From Parasitella parasitica (Eukaryota > Mucoromycota > Mucoromycetes > Mucorales > Mucoraceae), in assembly GCA_025201805.1 (NCBI GenBank), contig MU619237.1, positions 208,972-237,048 of the forward strand: a DNA stretch of 28,077 bases, in the 5' to 3' direction. The translations under genes were made by a program, and so were the position numbers. This document shows, piece by piece, positions 1-9,218 of this stretch. Position 1 is the first letter of the stretch; each line of letters starts with the position of its first letter. The notes below the pieces were generated by a model. It saw nothing but the letters and a program-made list of their open reading frames with translations, was not told the DNA's origin and made no database searches.

Positions 1-468
1 CCATTGTTCAGCTGTCCAATTAACCTTTTCTTTGGCCCAAGCAAGTCTTTTTTCGATTTGCTTGGGTTTCAGCATTGGTACAGATGCTGGGGAATATGAC
101 CCAAAGCCGTGTCTGTCAGCATATATCGATAGCGTTTGAGGATGTATATCAATTCCAGCTGCTTTCAATCTTGCGTTATGAGTGACAAAAGAATCAAATG
201 GTTTCTCTCTAAAGCTGCGCACAACAGTACGCTGATCTCTTTCAGACAACTTAAGAGGTCTTCCGCTACGTTTTTGGATTACTCCACTTCCTGTTTTATT
301 GTAGCGATTGACACAATCAGTAACGGTCGACTTTGGCAAGCACATTTCACGTGAAATTTGAGTGATCTTTTGTTTGGCTTGATATCTGCCGATAATGAGC
401 CCACATGTATAATCGTCAAGTTGTTTACGAATTGTACGATGGTCGTTGGTAATATCTGTTAAAGTCAT
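1..468 (-). CDS. Tc1/mariner-type transposase, N-terminal part, runs off the left edge
   Basis: Reading the minus strand from the ATG at 466-468 gives an open frame of 156 codons that is still open at base 1. The product starts MTLTDITNDHRTIRKQ and has two helix-turn-helix-like segments. The first contains ITQISREMCLPKSTV (about residues 35-50). A basic linker, RSGRPLKLSERDQ (about residues 66-78), precedes the second. This is the bipartite paired-like DNA-binding region of Tc1/mariner transposases, which cut and paste at TA dinucleotides. The C-terminal end reads KRLAWAKEKVNWT, the segment that normally sits just before the first catalytic Asp. The DDE domain therefore lies outside the window and activity cannot be judged. 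No frameshift is visible in the part present. The terminal repeat should lie to the right of 468. Confidence 0.82.
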   Translation of the reverse strand, partial: MTLTDITNDHRTIRKQLDDYTCGLIIGRYQAKQKITQISREMCLPKSTVTDCVNRYNKTGSGVIQKRSGRPLKLSERDQRTVVRSFREKPFDSFVTHNARLKAAGIDIHPQTLSIYADRHGFGSYSPASVPMLKPKQIEKRLAWAKEKVNWTAEQW

Positions 469-1444
469 AATCAGTTGTATTTATGGAGTAGTGATAAAAG
501 AGCGTTTGATTGAAGAGTATTCTACTTGTTTTTATTTGAAAAATAAAGGAAATTAAAAAGGACGGTGACTTATCTTTACCCACGGTAGTATTTATCTTTG
601 TGTAACTATTGTACAAATGAATATCTAAGTATATTCAAGTAGCGATATAACAACAGCAACACGAGTTTGACACTACTTACCTGGCAGGAATTCTTTAATT
701 ATCTCTTACTTTGATGACCACCATTTGCTCAAGCCGTGCTTCCTTGCTTAAGTTTTTCATTGGGTCTCCTAATTTGAAAATGATGCTGTCAACTGAGGAT
801 ATCACATTCGACCTAAAAGAATAGAATCATTATACAACAGATATGAATTATTTTGTTCACTTAGCTTGCTCTGATACCGGAACAGCACCATTAGCAATAC
901 TGTTTCTCTTGTAATGAACCACAATACACATCTCATCCCTTTGATCCAAAGTACCCTTCCTTCCTTTCTATGCAACATAGAATTCAGGTGACCTTCTCTA
1001 GCAACGGATGATAACAATCATTCTTCAACGCTACTATAAAGATGCTGCGCATGACAGACCCAGGAGCCCCCAGCTCTTTAAAAATAGCCCGAACTCAAGG
1101 AACCTTCCGCATCTACGTTGAAAGCCTTTTGCAAAGATCAAATGGGATAATGTGGTGTAGTGCCTGCTTGTCAGTTCAAAACGAAGGTAAATAATTTTGA
1201 GCCCCAAAGAAGCATAGAATATGCCTACCAAAATGCTCACTAGTGTGTTGAGGCGACTTAACATTATTGTCGTGGTATTAAATTGATTTGGAATTGTAGT
1301 AAAAAGAAAAAGAAGGGAAAATCTTGGGAATATACATGGAGTGTTATACTCCGACGGATAAAATGTCAAAAAAAAGTGACGTAGACAATAAATGGTGGCG
1401 CACAGATGGGATGAGTATTTGGTTGCCTTTTCACAGCTCAAAAA
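469..1444. other. Intergenic / transposon flank without a convincing gene
   Basis: The first part (469 to about 600) is probably the 5' untranslated and terminal region of the Tc1/mariner element at the left edge. A block near 580-595 reads, on the minus strand, CTACCGTGGGTAAAGATAAG preceded by TA, a plausible but unproven terminal repeat. The remainder is AT-rich. A minus-strand frame from ATG 1264 to 1034 (76 codons) begins MLSRLNTLVSILVGIF, a hydrophobic start preceded by a pyrimidine-rich leader, but I recognise no family and see no support beyond the leader. The frame at 802-1017 (minus) shows no family features. Confidence 0.4.
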
Positions 1445-1805
1445 ATGAAAATTCCTCAAAGAGCAATAGCATATCTAAACAACACGCTCCATGACAGTTG
1501 GAGCTTTCCAGATGTTGTCAATCTCATCAAGGAGGAGCTATTGTTGAATCATGAAGACAGCTTTAGTGTACTTTCGAATTTTGAAAATGGACTTCAAAGG
1601 AGTCGCGAAAGCAAACGAATGGATAAATCAGTGGAAATCTCTGATCAAGCAGTACGAAAAGACAAAAGAAACACGAAATGAAACCAACGAGGATCTTTTT
1701 TCGTTTCATCTATGTATTCAATTGGATGACAGGAGTACTCAATTCAACGTTTACATCATTCCGGAACCAGCGGAATGGTTTCCGTACCGCAAATCATGCA
1801 TTTAA
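1445..1805 (+). pseudogene. Possible frameshifted Myb/SANT-like (trihelix) domain relic
   Basis: Two overlapping plus frames look like halves of one small DNA-binding domain. The first (from ATG 1445) contains SWSFPDVVNLIKEELLLNHE. The second (open across 1551-1805) contains ANEWINQWKSLIKQYEKTKE, which resembles the last helix of Myb/SANT-like or trihelix domains (pattern W..LK..YKK.K). Joining them needs a frame change around 1590-1615, so the present copy would be broken. Such domains are common in transposon-linked and expanded gene families in early-diverging fungi, and transposase fragments lie on both sides. The assignment rests on a short motif only. Confidence 0.35.
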
Positions 1806-2298
1806 AATCAAGAGAAAACAAGTTTGAACCTCGGAAACCAGAGCATCATATAATATTGTTGTGGTAGCTCCACGGAATGGAACAAAATAGATTGTTTTTG
1901 AAGCAGTGCATACAAGTATCCTTGTGTCAATTGTCCCGCTGCTTGCTGTCAACAAAAGCGATCAAATGTTTGCACTACTATCATACAACATCATTAAACG
2001 CACATTTATGTGCATGACGAGTTGAGTACTATCGTGTATACCATCTGCAGCCTGTTTGTGATATTAATCCCACAAGCATTTAATTCACATAGAATCAATG
2101 CAATTCATATCATAAGTTTATGAGGTGATGTCTTTTTTTTTTTGGAGAGTCTCCGTCCAGATGGGCATGTGCTACAAAATCAAAACAATCCATTGCTGTT
2201 CCCTCTTCTGAAGAGATTGAGGAAGTCGCTCAGGAGCTCGCAAAGTTGATTTATTCATCATAAAAAAAGAATGAAAATTAGCCTACCGAAGCATCTGT

Positions 2299-2493
2299 CT
2301 TCCTCCTTATTTGTCTGCGCTTAATCCGATCGAGAATTTTTGGTTCACAATAAAGAGTTATGTCAAGAGAACAAAGTTTAACGGTACTGATGATTTGAAA
2401 ATGAGAGTAGCTGAGGCATCAAACGAGATAAGGCCATCTACTCTCAGGAACATGAGTCGCCATTCTGTAAGCATATTTGATATATACTTTTGA
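2299..2493 (+). pseudogene. Tc1/mariner transposase, C-terminal fragment
   Basis: From 2299 the plus strand encodes LPPYLSALNPIENFWFTIKS, followed by basic and helical sequence ending in SIFDIYF and a stop at 2491-2493. LPPY-S-xLNPIExFW is the block around the third acidic catalytic residue of Tc1/mariner (DDE_3) transposases; the Glu of NPIEN is that residue. Upstream I find neither the two catalytic Asp blocks nor the helix-turn-helix region in frame, so this is a 5'-truncated or rearranged copy. It is on the opposite strand to the transposase fragment at 1-468. The intact 3' terminal region that follows (2494-2733) supports it as the coding end of a real element. Confidence 0.78.
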
Positions 2494-2569
2494 ATGGAGC
2501 ATCTCTAATGAACCATATACCAATTGTTTTGGCCTTTGATGTTTATTGAATACGTAATTTGAGATTGCC

Positions 2570-2710
2570 AAAAGCGCACATTGAGACTACAAAAAGCGCA
2601 ATTTGGGGTAGTCAAATGCGTAGATTGGTATATAGTCAAAAGCGCAAATTGAGTTCTATGAAAAGCGCGAATTGAAAAGTTCAAAAGCGCAAGGTGTTTT
2701 TTAAAAGCGC
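2570..2710 (+). repeat. Seven-copy, ~22-bp periodic AAAAGCGC iteron array
   Basis: The octamer AAAAGCGC starts at 2570, 2592, 2638, 2661, 2683 and 2703, with a degenerate copy (AAATGCGT) at 2614. Spacings are 22, 22, 24, 23, 22 and 20 bp. Most copies extend to AAAAGCGCAAATTG or a close variant (for example the copies at 2638 and 2661). The array lies just inside the terminus of the Tc1/mariner fragment and all copies point the same way. The regular spacing of about two helical turns suggests a cooperative protein-binding array, presumably for the transposase (inference). Confidence 0.85.
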
Positions 2711-2994
2711 CAATTGGCAATGGAGGCACTGTATAATATAGTATTGACCATTCTTAGACACAAGCAACAATGTTGTAAAGATGTTATTTTCCACCAACGC
2801 AACTGGCAATTAATATCTGTTTATATTTTTTTTTTTTTTGGCTACGATTAAGAAAAAATGAGTCGGTTTATTTCTTTAATCATGAAAATAATACACAGGG
2901 AATGATATAACTATAAAAAAAAAAAAAAGCAAGAAAGAGTCTAATACAAAAAAAATGAAATAATGTAGAGTAGAGTAATATGTATAATTTTTTT

Positions 2995-5212
2995 TTACGC
3001 GCCACGACGCTTATTTTTGTGTTTGTTATCCTTATTTCCTCCTTTACTTTTGGATGATTGCGGTGTAAAGGACATTTCCATGCCTCCCATTGCTGTTCGG
3101 GACATTTTGTGGCCTTGGTTTTTGCCGCGACTCTCTTGGGTTTGTAATCTTGATCCAAACGACTTTTTACTGTCGTTCTTGCCTGTCATTCTGCCGCCCA
3201 CTGTTCCCATACGCAGCTCAGGGCCACGCTTTTTGAAGGTGTTGGATCTTGATCCCGATCGAATCGAAGTGGATATTTGCTTTTTGTCACGAACCTCTAG
3301 TCCTCTTTCTTTACGAATCTTGGAAACGATGTCATCTTCGCTATCAGATCCGCCAGCCAAGCGATCGCTGTCATCAGAGTCCATATCCTCGTCGTCATCC
3401 ATTTGCATATCTTGCTCGACTTCAGCCTCTGACTCCTCCTCATCGTCTGATCTCGCGTGTCTGTTTTGTTTCTATGGGTAACAATGTCAGCATACACAGT
3501 ATCTTCAAGGCTACACTATGCAGAAACTTACAGCAGATGGGTGCAACAACTGGTATTCTTTTGATTTTTCATCGACTTGGAAGTCAGGGTCCTCAAACAA
3601 GTCTGCGAAACGGTTATCGCCCAGCACCTCACCCTTGGCCTTCTTGCTACCAGTTTGTTCAGCCATTAGCTGTTTGGCAAGCGCTTTGTTCACACTAGGC
3701 AGTTGCTTGATAGCGCGGATACGAGAGCCACGCTCCTTTTCAATCTTGTCCTTCACAACACGCTCACGATAATCATCATACGCAAAGGGATTGGCGATAA
3801 GTCTAGCCTTTTCATACAGGCGCAAATCGACAAAGAAACCGTGCATGTATGCCTTGAGAACATTGGTGCCCATGAGATGCTCCAAACCAAGCGTTGCGAT
3901 TTCTTTGCGTGTAACAAATTTGTATTCGTCGTATATGTCGCGATTGGGGTTTTCTTCCATTTCTTCGGTGAGATTTTCGAGGAAGGAGGCCCAGCTAGGA
4001 GCAGGCCCCAGCTGAGGAATGAAATACGAACCCATTTGGATACCTTCATTAGCTGTGAAAATCAGACCGCTGTCATCCACAGTGGTAACATCGTTGATAT
4101 CAGTTTCGGGCTCGATAGATGTGAAATGTTTGCCGCTGCTACGATCCCAAATCTTAACAATCTTGCAGTCTGCAACAATGACCTTATCCCCACCCGTCTC
4201 GGAATCACTGGCGCCCGCAGCGCCCTTGTGGAAATGAATTGTCTTGATGGGGAACCCATATTGATGGTCCTTAACGATGGTGGGTACACTAGAGCGCAAA
4301 TCATACAACAGAGTGTGCCCAGTGGTGGTACCCACACCCATGGTCAAACCGTCATTACGGAATTTGAGTGCTGAAACCTCCAATACTGTTTTATCGTCTC
4401 TGCCATATGCCGCGGGTACTTCCAAGTTGGATAAAAGGCCAACTCTAGATTTAGATCTAGGGTCCCATAACTCTACTGTGCCCTTTGCTGTGCCCATACC
4501 GAACAACTGATGTGCTGGATTGATTTCGATGCAGTTGATACCTTCTTCAGAGTCTGTCTGGATAGAGTTCAAGAATCTGCCTTGATCTAAATTGAGTCGG
4601 TACACTTCAGATCCAGAAGCAGTGACCATAAGATCACAAGAAGGGAAATGGTAAGCAATATCGCGGCCGAACTTGGGAATACGGGTGCGATAATGAATGC
4701 CGCCTTGTGAATGAACTTCGACCGAACGGTCGTTTTGTAAAAGAGCTTGCTTTGTCCAGTCATCAGATAAAATCTACAAGACCTGTCAAACGGGCTGCAC
4801 TGTTATTGTCCTAAACAAAATCAATACTCTACCTCGAAATTAAGAGTCTCTGCATCTGTATGACGCTCAAACTTCATCGACATGTCTGCAAATTCAAAAA
4901 CTCTCATCTGAGGTTTGTATGTACCGGTTGCTACGACGTATTTTCCATCGCGAGTTGTCTTTAAGCGGTTGGAAGCTTCAGGAAATTCGAAATCTTGAAT
5001 AAGTTCGACTCTCGTACGGAAATCTACATGGAAGAAAAAAGACAATTACTAAGGCATGACCAGGCAACATGCTGATTTGGATGTTTACCGAAATCCTTCT
5101 TCAAGGCCTTTTTCTTTTGACGCACAAGCCAATCAGGAATAGATCTAGAGCCTAGGCCTCCAGAAACCGTATATACTTTGATGTTGTTGGCAGTTGTTAC
5201 TTGCAAGACCAT
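2995..5212 (-). CDS. ENP2: Nucleolar WD40 protein NOL10/Enp2, ribosome small-subunit biogenesis
   Basis: Four exons on the minus strand: 5212-5089, 5023-4833, 4773-3532 and 3471-2995, joined by introns of 65, 59 and 60 bp with GT-AG ends. The product is 677 residues, close to yeast Enp2 and human NOL10 (about 690-710). The start MVLQVTTANNIKVYTVSGG and the blocks RVELIQDFEFPEAS and KPQMRVFEFADMS are hallmark Enp2/NOL10 sequence, followed by WD40 repeats to about residue 330. LGDNRFADLFEDPDFQVDE is the NUC153 motif. An acidic Asp/Glu/Ser-rich segment and a very basic C-terminal tail (ending HKNKRRGA) complete the family architecture. Enp2 acts in the nucleolus in the 90S pre-ribosome/SSU processome. 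The gene faces the peroxiredoxin-like gene across a 534-bp divergent spacer. The assignment is firm; exon edges are supported by frame and conservation. Confidence 0.95.
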
Positions 5213-5257
5213 CTTGTTTAAATGTGTCTAATATTAAAGTCAAGCAGAAACCTTTTT

Positions 5258-5292
<35 letters not shown>

Positions 5293-5746
5293 GCCACAGG
5301 GTAAAAAGAAATTCAGTCCCTAAAAATTAATGCGAAAACATTTGATTACTATAGTATACGCTTTCGAATTAAAAGAAGCTTACAATTGCTTATATGAATT
5401 TCATTGACCCATAGCAACGCAATGCTAGCACGTATCGTTTAGAGATACAAGTGCGATACCTTTCAATTCTGATCTGAACATTTCAAATGTACCTGAAATT
5501 TTATCGCTTTCTAAATGTTGCAATTTTGCTGCAGTAACGAGAGCAACATGCGTATAAACAATGAAATACTTAATGTACCATGTTTGTTTGTACTTTGAGT
5601 GATTTATTCCATGATTGTCAACTGTCTCTTCACTCCTTTCATGGAAAAAACATAGGCCCCACCGTCACAAAAAAACGGGGGTAAAGAAATTTTCCTAGTT
5701 GTTGTTATTCTTGCTTTTCAATTGAAAGATTTCAGGAAGAATAACG
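5213..5746. promoter_or_regulatory. Divergent promoter region with an A33 tract
   Basis: This spacer separates the start codons of the NOL10/Enp2 gene (minus) and the peroxiredoxin-like gene (plus). It contains an uninterrupted run of 33 A at 5259-5291, poly(T) on the NOL10 sense strand, beginning 46 bp upstream of the NOL10 ATG. Long poly(dA:dT) tracts are known to disfavour nucleosomes in fungal promoters, so a role as a shared open region is likely but inferred. A GC-rich patch, CCCCACCGTCAC with CGGGGG nearby (5657-5682), sits closer to the plus gene. No clear TATA box was identified for either gene. Confidence 0.55.
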
Positions 5747-6627
5747 ATGACCATGTTGATGACGGAAAACAGCTTCACAACTCTTGATTGTGACACCTCA
5801 AATAGAAAAAAGCGTCGTGTAGAGGAGGAAGGTAAAGCAATGGATACTTGCTCAACTGCGCCAGCATCGGCTCTCTTGATCAACCCAGCAACACAGCAAT
5901 TCAACCGACAAAATATGGTTGTACCAGACTTCAATTGCTCTGCTGTTTTTCACAATGAAATCAGACGCATACAGCTATCAAGCTTTTTCTCGAAATACAA
6001 AGCAATTGTCTTGTTTTTCTACGAATGCGATTTGTAAGTCATTTGCAATTTTCTGATCTAAGCTAAATTTTGACATCACATTTCCTCCTGCAGTAAGCCG
6101 ACTGCTTGTAATGATCTCACTTTGATACAGTAAGTCTATTTTGGTAAGATGTAGCCTATTCCGGTTCAATTAAGTATTTCTCTCGCCGCAGGAACAACTT
6201 TGAGCGATTGGAGTCATTAGGCACGATGCCTTTAGCCATGTCAACGGACACGGAGATGGTCCACAAAGCTTTTATCAATCAACCTTCATTTGGGCTTGTG
6301 CCTTCTTTTCCTCTTGGTACGTTAATTTTATGAAAAACTTGAGCTTTTTGTTATTGATATTTTGATACTTATGATATTGTTACAGCATCGGACACCACTC
6401 GTTCAATCTCCCGTCATTTCAACATAATAAATCCCGAGACTGGGCTAGCCCTAAGATCAGCTTTTATTATTGACAATACAAGACAGGTGAGATTCTCATT
6501 TGTACTAGAAGATGATAGATTATCACATTCTATAGATACCATTTGTGATATAGTAAGTTGCGATCCTTCATACACTAATAAGCCTAGTCTGATGATTTCA
6601 TTAGCTCCGAACTATTTAAAATTTTAA
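5747..6627 (+). CDS. Atypical peroxiredoxin-like (AhpC/TSA fold) protein with altered active site
   Basis: Four exons: 5747-6033, 6094-6129, 6192-6316 and 6386-6627 (introns 60, 62 and 69 bp), predicting 229 residues. After a ~75-residue N-terminal extension with a basic cluster (RKKRR near residue 22), the sequence follows the peroxiredoxin fold. AIVLFFYECDFKPTACND aligns with the strand and loop that carry the peroxidatic Cys. PLAMSTDTEMVHKAFINQPS aligns with the GVSTDS...W segment. FPLASDTTRSISRHFNI and ALRSAFIIDNTRQVRF match the LADxTRxLSxxYGV and YRGLFIID blocks, including the conserved Arg. The canonical P-x3-T-x2-C active-site motif is not kept: Cys101 has Pro at -3 and Cys94 at -7. 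Two C-terminal Cys (204 and 209) could act as resolving residues. No H2O2 reductase activity should be assumed. The gene is divergent from NOL10/Enp2 and convergent with the secreted-protein gene (203 bp apart). Confidence 0.75.
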
Positions 6628-6830
6628 ATATTCGCACCTTACTATTTAGTTATACGCACATACATAAACGATTTTCAGGCTTATAATTATTGAACTACAT
6701 CATCAGCACATATTATGGATCTCACAATTGATCTACCGTCAACATATAAACACACATAATAAGCGGTTTTTTCATCTGAATGTCTTGCGAAATGCAAAAC
6801 GGTATGTTTATTAAGATTTAGCAATTCGTT

Positions 6831-7507
6831 TTAGGCGATATCGCTTGATTCATTAGGCAATCCAATCCTTGGGGGCGCTTCATCTGGAATCTCTGGCCAT
6901 TCTCGGATGTAAGGGCTGTCAGCAGGGAAGGAAGACAAATCTGGAATAGTAAAGCTGTCTGTTTGCGAGAAATAGATGTCGTCATTGGAGATTTGAACTT
7001 TTGTAAGGAGGTCAATATTTTCGTCTGAGGGCCTTGGAATGATCTGCGCTGGTGCAGAGGATGGCGGGATTAACGCATAAACAAAGCTTGGCTGAGGGGA
7101 GTCTGAAATCACATAAGTCTTCATGGATTCTACTGCCACTGGTTGGTATATGTAATTGGAGCCTTGCTGGTAAACAGCATAGGATATGCTATCACTGGCA
7201 CTGCTTTCAGCATGTCTTACTGGACCTTCAAATGTATCAATGTCTATTTGTTTATACATGCGGGTGAATTTTGGTCCTTTACTACGGGTAATCCCAATTA
7301 AAGTTATAGTTTACCTTTTTCAATTTGTCGTCGCTGAAAACCTGACATTTTCATTGCATTCTTTAGGTATGAAGTAATGCCGGCAATTCTATTAGGCTTG
7401 AGAATATTACTTTGTTGTTGTTGCTGCTGCTGCTGTATCGGTATGAAAGAACCAGCCAAGGCTGCAGGCGCCAGCAAGGCAGAGATGATGGCTAATGAAA
7501 TGCGCAT
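6831..7507 (-). CDS. Predicted secreted protein of unknown function, cysteine-free
   Basis: Best model: exon 1 7507-7315 and exon 2 7243-6831, with a 71-bp GT-AG intron, giving 201 residues. The N-terminus MRISLAIISALLAPAALAGS is a classic signal peptide with likely cleavage after ALA. It is followed by a run of eight Gln, a short basic segment, and a Ser/Pro/Asp/Ile-rich body without transmembrane segments or recognisable domains. I see no Cys in the predicted protein, unusual for a small secreted fungal protein. The splice choice rests on frame: a nearer acceptor would leave an intron under 40 bp. If the intron were not removed, translation would stop shortly after exon 1. A TATAAAT element lies 51 bp upstream of the ATG. 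I do not recognise a family; an effector, cell-wall or spore-coat role is possible but unsupported. Confidence 0.65.
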
Positions 7508-7557
7508 AACGTTAAAGTGTATAATGTCTGCTCAGAATCGAGAATAAAGAAGCTGTA

Positions 7558-7564
7558 ATTTATA
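7558..7564 (-). promoter_or_regulatory. TATA box of the secreted-protein gene
   Basis: TATAAAT on the minus strand, 51 bp upstream of the ATG at 7507. It lies inside the short (109-bp) spacer between this gene and the stop codon of the upstream KICS2-like gene, so the promoter must be very compact or overlap the end of that gene. Confidence 0.5.
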
Positions 7565-7616
7565 GGAAGGGGAATATTTTTATTATTTACATTCTTTTCA
7601 AACCTTGGTTCACAAA

Positions 7617-9131
7617 TCAATCTATTGTAATCAATTCTTCAATGACAGTGCTTCCTCTCAGCGAAGTAACTATATTTGTCAAGAATTCCATAGTTGCTGG
7701 TTCTCGATGGCTATGCTTATCCAAATATATGATGACCATTACTACATGCTTGTCTATACGCATTAAATAGTATGTGCTGCTGATGGTGCTGTCGAAAAAG
7801 TGGACTGGACCAGACCTTGGATCGTTAAGTTTATGCTTACTTCCTTGTATGATTGAAATGATGTTTGGTAAATGCTTATTTGGTGGCTCCTATTGATGCA
7901 TTTTAGCAAGGCACGGTTGTTTATTTGGAGGTAGGGAGGGGGGAGGGTTTCCAACTATACCTTTGGATGGGAATAGATGAATGGAAATGAGTGGATGCCT
8001 TGTGGAGGTTCATATGTTGTACCAGGACATACGTATCCTTGAGGATAGAACGGAATATCTGCGGTTACTTCATACACTAAACTAACGCTGAGTGCACCAA
8101 ACTTCCTTTTAAATGTAGATATCCTAGACGGTGCTTTAGTATCCTGTAAGATCCGAATCTTTGCACAGCACACTTACTGTTCATAATAATCGATCCTTAG
8201 CCCTTTCCATAGCGACTTTTCTGGATCTTCTTCAGTAACCACACTTTCTTTTTCCAACAAAATGTTGTTGAAGAATAAAGTCATTTTTGCGGTTAAATTC
8301 CCAAGTACTCTTGCATGCCATCGAATTGTATTTGGCCAAATATCTCCTTGTTTATGATGCATTTTAGACTATGAATGCTTCTGTTTAGCTTCTATTACTT
8401 CTATAGCTCTAAGCAATAAATACCTCTGATTGACCAAATAAAGGAAATCGCCATGTCGAGGTTTCCTTGATCTCATCTGGTCTAGACGACGATTTATCGG
8501 GGTAATCCTGTTCCTGGCACAGCCTTTTCCAGTCAGACAAGTCCTGCTTTGTTTGATAGAGAGCCATGCAGGCGTCTTGAAATGCATAGTTGGTGATGGC
8601 AGTTCTCGCCCTTATCACACACGTCAAGATGTTAATTTCCTTTTCTAATCCTAGCCCAAGCAATGCAAGATCCTTGTGCAAAACCAATTCTACCGTCTTT
8701 TTCTGCATTGCTTCTATTTCGACCAAGATGTCACCAAATTCTCCCTTGATCGATTGCGCTAAAATGGATTGATACAGGGTTATCATTTCGCGTCTAATAT
8801 TGCAAAACTTTGTCAAGGCGTCCATGATGACTATGATGCTGTTTTTGTCTTGATTCGACAGGGAAGCCGCTGTTACGATGTTTAGTATTTCTTTTGGCAG
8901 CTCGCTGGCAATATTCGCATAGACAGCCTCGACTGATGCGTCTTTTCTCATGACAAACCATCTCGAGCGCAAAAACTGCAGTTGGGTGAATGAGCTCTCG
9001 CAAGTAGACAATTTTGTAAGAATATTGCCAAGCGGCGGATACACCTTGCCAATCTTTAGGATTAATTTGTTAGCAGCAGTATAATCAAAAGCCCCCAGGG
9101 CCTTCATTGTATACAGACATTGATCTTCCAT
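7617..9131 (-). CDS. KICS2: KICS2 (C12orf66) homologue, KICSTOR-complex subunit
   Basis: Four exons on the minus strand: 9131-8424, 8368-8178, 8123-7961 and 7889-7617 (introns 55, 54 and 71 bp), predicting 444 residues; animal KICS2 is about 445. Landmarks match the family in order: the start LGAFDYTAANK; WFVMRKDASVEAVYANIASE; a helical region with CNIRREMITLYQSILAQS and LEKEINILTCVIRARTAI; WPNTIRWHARVLGNLTAKM; ISTFKRKFGALSVSLVY; then HFFDSTISSTYYLMRIDKH and VVMVIIYLDKHSHREPATME. The last segment corresponds to the C-terminal domain of the animal protein (VHFYDD...STYFL...IIFE). Intron 2 has a perfect TACTAAAG branch site. In animals KICSTOR (KPTN, ITFG2, KICS2, SZT2) anchors GATOR1 at the lysosome to restrain TORC1 when nutrients are low. 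The same role here is inference. No disabling mutation is visible. Confidence 0.88.
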
Positions 9132-9218
9132 ATCAACACCCGGAAGAATTCAATGGTGAAGAAGAGTTGGCAATTGACTGACAAGACAGTGCAGATGTTT
9201 TACAGTCGCAATTTTGGT

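Larger units (their letters stand above)
2299..2733 (+). mobile_element. 3' end of a 5'-truncated Tc1/mariner element
   Basis: The unit consists of the transposase C-terminal block, about 75 bp of spacer, an array of AAAAGCGC iterons (2570-2710), and a terminus GGAGGCACTG ending at 2731, followed by TA at 2732-2733. Read inward from the end, the terminus is CAGTGCCTCC; Tc1/mariner inverted repeats commonly start CAGTG next to a TA target duplication. I did not find a matching CAGTGCCTCC copy at the other side within the window, in agreement with loss of the 5' end. Confidence 0.6.

Noticed and set aside
2570-2710. CRISPR-like regularly spaced repeat
   Set aside because: Repeats are only 8-14 bp, spacers about 8-14 bp and partly similar, the genome is eukaryotic, and the array abuts a transposon terminus.
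3703-4374. 223-codon plus-strand open frame opposite NOL10/Enp2
   Set aside because: It lies wholly antisense to the large conserved exon 3 of NOL10/Enp2 and shows no domain.
7843-7889. An extra 36-bp intron in the last exon of the KICS2-like gene (GTAAGC to TCCAG)
   Set aside because: It is too short for this genome, and reading straight through keeps the frame and gives the conserved spacing before HFFDS.
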